Below are positions 61,463 to 64,000 of a DNA stretch of 64,000 bases, in pieces. Below the pieces are notes generated by a model, which did not search any database, was not told the origin of the DNA, and saw only the letters and a program-made list of their open reading frames with translations. Source of the stretch: Alphaproteobacteria bacterium (GTDB lineage: Bacteria > Pseudomonadota > Alphaproteobacteria > Micropepsales > Micropepsaceae); contig JAGOBA010000005.1 of the NCBI GenBank assembly GCA_017983635.1, forward strand, positions 1-64,000, written 5' to 3'. Made by a program: the position numbers and the translations under genes. Position 1 is the first letter of the stretch; every line of letters starts with the position of its first letter.

Positions 61463-63577
61463 ATGGCCGAAGCAACTGCCGCAGTAAGACCTCCCGTCTC
61501 CGGCGGAGTCATCGCCGTCAGCCTTGACATGTTCAAGCGCGGCGACCTGTCGCTCGCGATTGGCGTCATGGCGATCATTGCCGTGCTGCTGTTCCCGTTG
61601 CCGACGGTCCTGCTCGACATGGCGCTCGGCCTGTCGATCGCGCTCTCCGTGCTCATCTTAATGACAGCTCTGTTCATCGAGCGGCCCCTGCAGCTCTCAA
61701 CCTTCCCGACCATCCTCGTCATCGCGACGATGCTGCGCCTGTCGTTGAACCTGGCCTCGACCAAGCTGATCCTGAGCGCCGGTCACGAAGGCACGGCCGC
61801 TGCCGGCCACGTGATCGAAGCGTTCGGCAACTTCCTGATGACCGGCAACTTCGTCATCGGCATCATCGTCTTCATCATCTTGGTGATCGTCAACTTCGTC
61901 GTCATCACCAAGGGTTCTGGCCGCATCGCCGAAGTCGCCGCTCGCTTCACCTTGGACGCGATGCCCGGCAAGCAGATGGCGATCGACGCCGACCTGTCGG
62001 CCGGCCTCATCAACGAAAAAGACGCGCGCGAGCGCCGCAAGAAGCTCGAAGACGAAGCAAACTTCTACGGCACCATGGACGGTGCCTCGAAGTTCGTGCG
62101 CGGCGACGCGGTCGCGGGCCTCGCGATCACATTCATCAACGTGATCGGCGGCATGATCATCGGCGTCGGCCAGCACGGAATGAGCTTCGGCGATGCGGCA
62201 CACACCTACACCCTGCTCACCATCGGCGACGGCCTGGTCACCCAGTTGCCGGCCCTGCTCGTCTCGATCGCGGCAGGCTTCATGGTCTCGAAGGCCGGCA
62301 TCGACGGTTCCGCAGAGAAGGCAATCGTCCACCAGTTGACCGACTATCCCCAGGCGCTCGGCATGGCCTCGTTCGTCATGGGCGTCATGTCGTTTCTGCC
62401 CGGCATCCCGACGCTGATCTTCTTGGCCCTGGCCGGCGGCGCGGGAAGCCTCGCCTATGTCGCGACGCAACGCAAAGAGGGCGTGCGCGAAGCGACCGCA
62501 TCCGCCGCACACGCCGCCGCCGAGAAAGCAAAGCCTTCTGGTGACGAACCGATCCAAACCGCACTGGCGATGGACTACCTGAAGGTCGAGATCGGCTACG
62601 GCCTCTTGCCGCTGATCAACGACACCAAGGGTCATCGCCTGACCGACCAGATCAAGTCGCTGCGTCGCCAGATCGCCTCCGACATGGGCTTCGTGATGCC
62701 CTCCGTTCGCATTATCGACAACATGCAGATCGCACCGAACGACTACGTGATCCGCGTGAAAGAAGTGCAAGCCGGCAAGGGCGAACTGATGCCCGGCCAC
62801 TTGCTCGTCATGGATCCGCGCGGCGGTCAGATCGACCTGCCCGGCCGCCCGACGCGCGAACCGGCGTTCGGTCTGCCGGCCGCCTGGGTCGAAGAGCGTC
62901 ACCGCGACGAAGCCTCGTTCCGCGGCTTCACCGTCGTCGATCCGGCGACGGTGCTGACCACGCACCTCACCGAACTCTTGAAGGAAAACATGGCAGAGCT
63001 TCTTTCCTACGCGGAAACGAAGAAGCTGCTCGACGACCTCGCGCCGGAGCACAAAAAGCTTGTCGAGGATCTCATCCCCTCGCAGATCACGATCACCGGC
63101 GTCCAGCGCGTGTTGCAATCGCTGTTGGCCGAGCGCGTCTCGATCCGCGACCTGCCGACGATCCTCGAAGGCATCGCCGAGGCCGCCTCGCGCGCCGCGA
63201 CGACCGTCCAGATCACCGAACACGTGCGCGCTCGCCTCGCCCGCCAGATTTGTGCCGCGAACACGGCGCCAGCCGGCTATCTGCCGTTGATCGCGATGTC
63301 GCCGAACTGGGAGACCGCGTTCATGGAAGCGTTGATAGGTCAGGGCGAAGAGAAACAACTCGCGCTCGCACCGTCGAAGCTCCAGGAGTTCATCCAAACC
63401 GTGCGGGGCCGCTTCGACGCCGCCGCCAACGAGGGCGAAGCACCGGTTCTGCTGACCTCGCCGGTCGCGCGCCCCTATGTGCGCTCGATCATCGAACGCT
63501 TCCGCCCGCAAACATTCGTCATGTCGCAAAACGAAATCCACCCGACGGCGCGCCTGCGCACGCTGGGCCAAGTCTAG
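61463..63577 (+). CDS. flhA: Flagellar export-gate protein FlhA
   Basis: A 704-aa inner-membrane component of the flagellar type III export gate. The N-terminal half has about eight hydrophobic helices; the FHIPEP-type motif region is at TMLRLSLNLASTKLIL, VVITKGSGRIAEVAARFTLDAMPGKQMAIDADLSAGLI and DGASKFVRGDAVAG. The C-terminal 300 residues are soluble (VGYGL-type ...HHLTDQIKSLRRQIASDMGF). AGAGGTCC precedes the ATG at good spacing. Follows flbD by 15 bp. Confidence 0.96.
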   Translation: MAEATAAVRPPVSGGVIAVSLDMFKRGDLSLAIGVMAIIAVLLFPLPTVLLDMALGLSIALSVLILMTALFIERPLQLSTFPTILVIATMLRLSLNLASTKLILSAGHEGTAAAGHVIEAFGNFLMTGNFVIGIIVFIILVIVNFVVITKGSGRIAEVAARFTLDAMPGKQMAIDADLSAGLINEKDARERRKKLEDEANFYGTMDGASKFVRGDAVAGLAITFINVIGGMIIGVGQHGMSFGDAAHTYTLLTIGDGLVTQLPALLVSIAAGFMVSKAGIDGSAEKAIVHQLTDYPQALGMASFVMGVMSFLPGIPTLIFLALAGGAGSLAYVATQRKEGVREATASAAHAAAEKAKPSGDEPIQTALAMDYLKVEIGYGLLPLINDTKGHRLTDQIKSLRRQIASDMGFVMPSVRIIDNMQIAPNDYVIRVKEVQAGKGELMPGHLLVMDPRGGQIDLPGRPTREPAFGLPAAWVEERHRDEASFRGFTVVDPATVLTTHLTELLKENMAELLSYAETKKLLDDLAPEHKKLVEDLIPSQITITGVQRVLQSLLAERVSIRDLPTILEGIAEAASRAATTVQITEHVRARLARQICAANTAPAGYLPLIAMSPNWETAFMEALIGQGEEKQLALAPSKLQEFIQTVRGRFDAAANEGEAPVLLTSPVARPYVRSIIERFRPQTFVMSQNEIHPTARLRTLGQV

Positions 63578-63587
63578 GGTCTAACCG

Positions 63588-64000
63588 ATGCACGTCCGCA
63601 CCTTCGTCGCCGACACCGCCCACCTCGCCATGGCCCAAGTCCGTGAAGAGTTGGGACCGGAAGCCGTCATCATTGCGATGGACACCGCCGCCCGCGGTCG
63701 TGGCGTCGTCATCCGCGCGGCGTTGGATCAGGTCGAAGCCGAGATCGCCGAACCCGTGCAGGAAGAGGAGGTCACACCCTTCGAGCAGCGCTTGGAACAA
63801 ATGCTCGCCGCACGTCTGCGTACCCCCGTGCCCGTTCGAATGGCGCCGCCGGCATTCTCGGTCCAGGAGCTCACCGCCGCCCTCGCCTTCCACCGCTTGC
63901 CGGAAGCGTTGGTGCAGTCGCTCGCGCAAACGGCGGCCGCGTTCGAGGCCAGCGACATCGAGCTTTCGCTCGCTCGCGCGCTCGAACGCCATATCACGCT
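63588..64000 (+). CDS. flhF: Flagellar GTPase FlhF, N-terminus only (cut by window edge)
   Basis: The first 137 residues are present. The start MHVRTFVADTAHLAMAQVREELGPEAVIIAMDTAARGRG matches the FlhF N-terminus (compare MRVKxFxAxxMxEAMxxVRxELGxDAVIL). A helical B/N-domain-like region follows. The GTPase domain lies past the window edge. The ATG is 10 bp after the flhA stop, continuing the operon. The call is from the N-terminal block and position. Confidence 0.82.
   Translation, partial: MHVRTFVADTAHLAMAQVREELGPEAVIIAMDTAARGRGVVIRAALDQVEAEIAEPVQEEEVTPFEQRLEQMLAARLRTPVPVRMAPPAFSVQELTAALAFHRLPEALVQSLAQTAAAFEASDIELSLARALERHIT

Noticed and set aside
61697-63571. A 624-codon open frame antisense to flhA, with smaller ones opposite flbD, uvrC and other genes
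   Set aside because: Antisense shadows of GC-rich genes with strong third-position bias; the sense products are certain families, and the shadow proteins are Arg/Asp/Gly-rich without domains.
1-64000. CRISPR arrays, insertion sequences, prophage or integration sites
   Set aside because: No direct-repeat arrays, transposase, integrase or phage structural genes were seen anywhere in the window.

Overview
The window looks like chromosomal DNA of a flagellated, aerobically respiring alphaproteobacterium. Pointers are a SciP-type (DUF1153) CtrA inhibitor next to the hook genes, the Caulobacter-like gene order fliF-fliG-fliH-fliN-flbD-flhA-flhF, a petABC bc1 operon, an alphaproteobacterial-style intergenic inverted repeat carrying the GTCATGGCCGGGCTTGACCC motif, and uniformly GC-rich coding sequence. 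I cannot assign genus or family. No prophage, insertion sequence, CRISPR array or clear foreign island was seen. Everything except the two end-truncated genes and one decayed fragment reads as intact housekeeping or accessory chromosome.

Region 1 (1-8800) starts with a truncated MarR-type regulator divergent from ilvE. A long leftward block follows: mtnP-apt-mtnA-class II aldolase-SDR-folB, then uvrC, pgsA, moaD and moaE. Consecutive mtn genes overlap by ATGA or sit 5 bp apart, and the set (MTA phosphorylase, adenine phosphoribosyltransferase, MTR-1-P isomerase, class II aldolase) is what the DHAP shunt for 5'-methylthioadenosine needs. Region 2 (8868-17156) holds the petA-petB-petC operon with its terminator, trmL-hemF, an exported protein of unknown function, a PP2C-like phosphatase, and a DUF1285/CoA-Nudix/CCA-transferase operon.

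Region 3 (17331-24115) is one rightward operon of MoxR ATPase, DUF58 protein and two large membrane proteins (BatA-like N-terminus plus DUF4159; GATase-like), resembling aerotolerance-type systems of unknown role. Region 4 (24056-40257) is accessory: a membrane-anchored amidohydrolase with a membrane-sensor AraC regulator, GNAT, DUF1003, an unrecognised five-TM protein, an SDR and an iron alcohol dehydrogenase separated by a large inverted repeat, pirin, amidase, Nudix, a small isolated flagellin-like protein, a metal-efflux CDF gene divergent from its MerR regulator with a textbook 19-bp-spacer operator/promoter, a methyltransferase, an NTF2-like protein, motA and a PKHD-type hydroxylase. Region 5 (40261-48898) holds a lysine-degradation cluster (L-lysine 6-dehydrogenase-like, TPP enzyme, ALDH7-type dehydrogenase) divergent from an Lrp/AsnC regulator. 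It is followed by a VOC/HTH pair, threonine ammonia-lyase, an elongator tRNA-Met with its own promoter, and mnmA.

Region 6 (48960-64000) is a flagellar cluster. flgK-flgL (leftward) and fliK-flgD-flgE (rightward) diverge from a 358-bp intergenic region carrying two outward-facing sigma-54 promoters. sciP sits between two hairpins. The basal-body/export operon fliF-fliG-fliH-fliN-flbD-flhA-flhF then runs off the window. FlbD is the sigma-54 activator expected to act on those promoters, and SciP restrains CtrA, so structural genes and part of their regulators lie together. All family assignments rest on reading the translated sequence; no database search was run.
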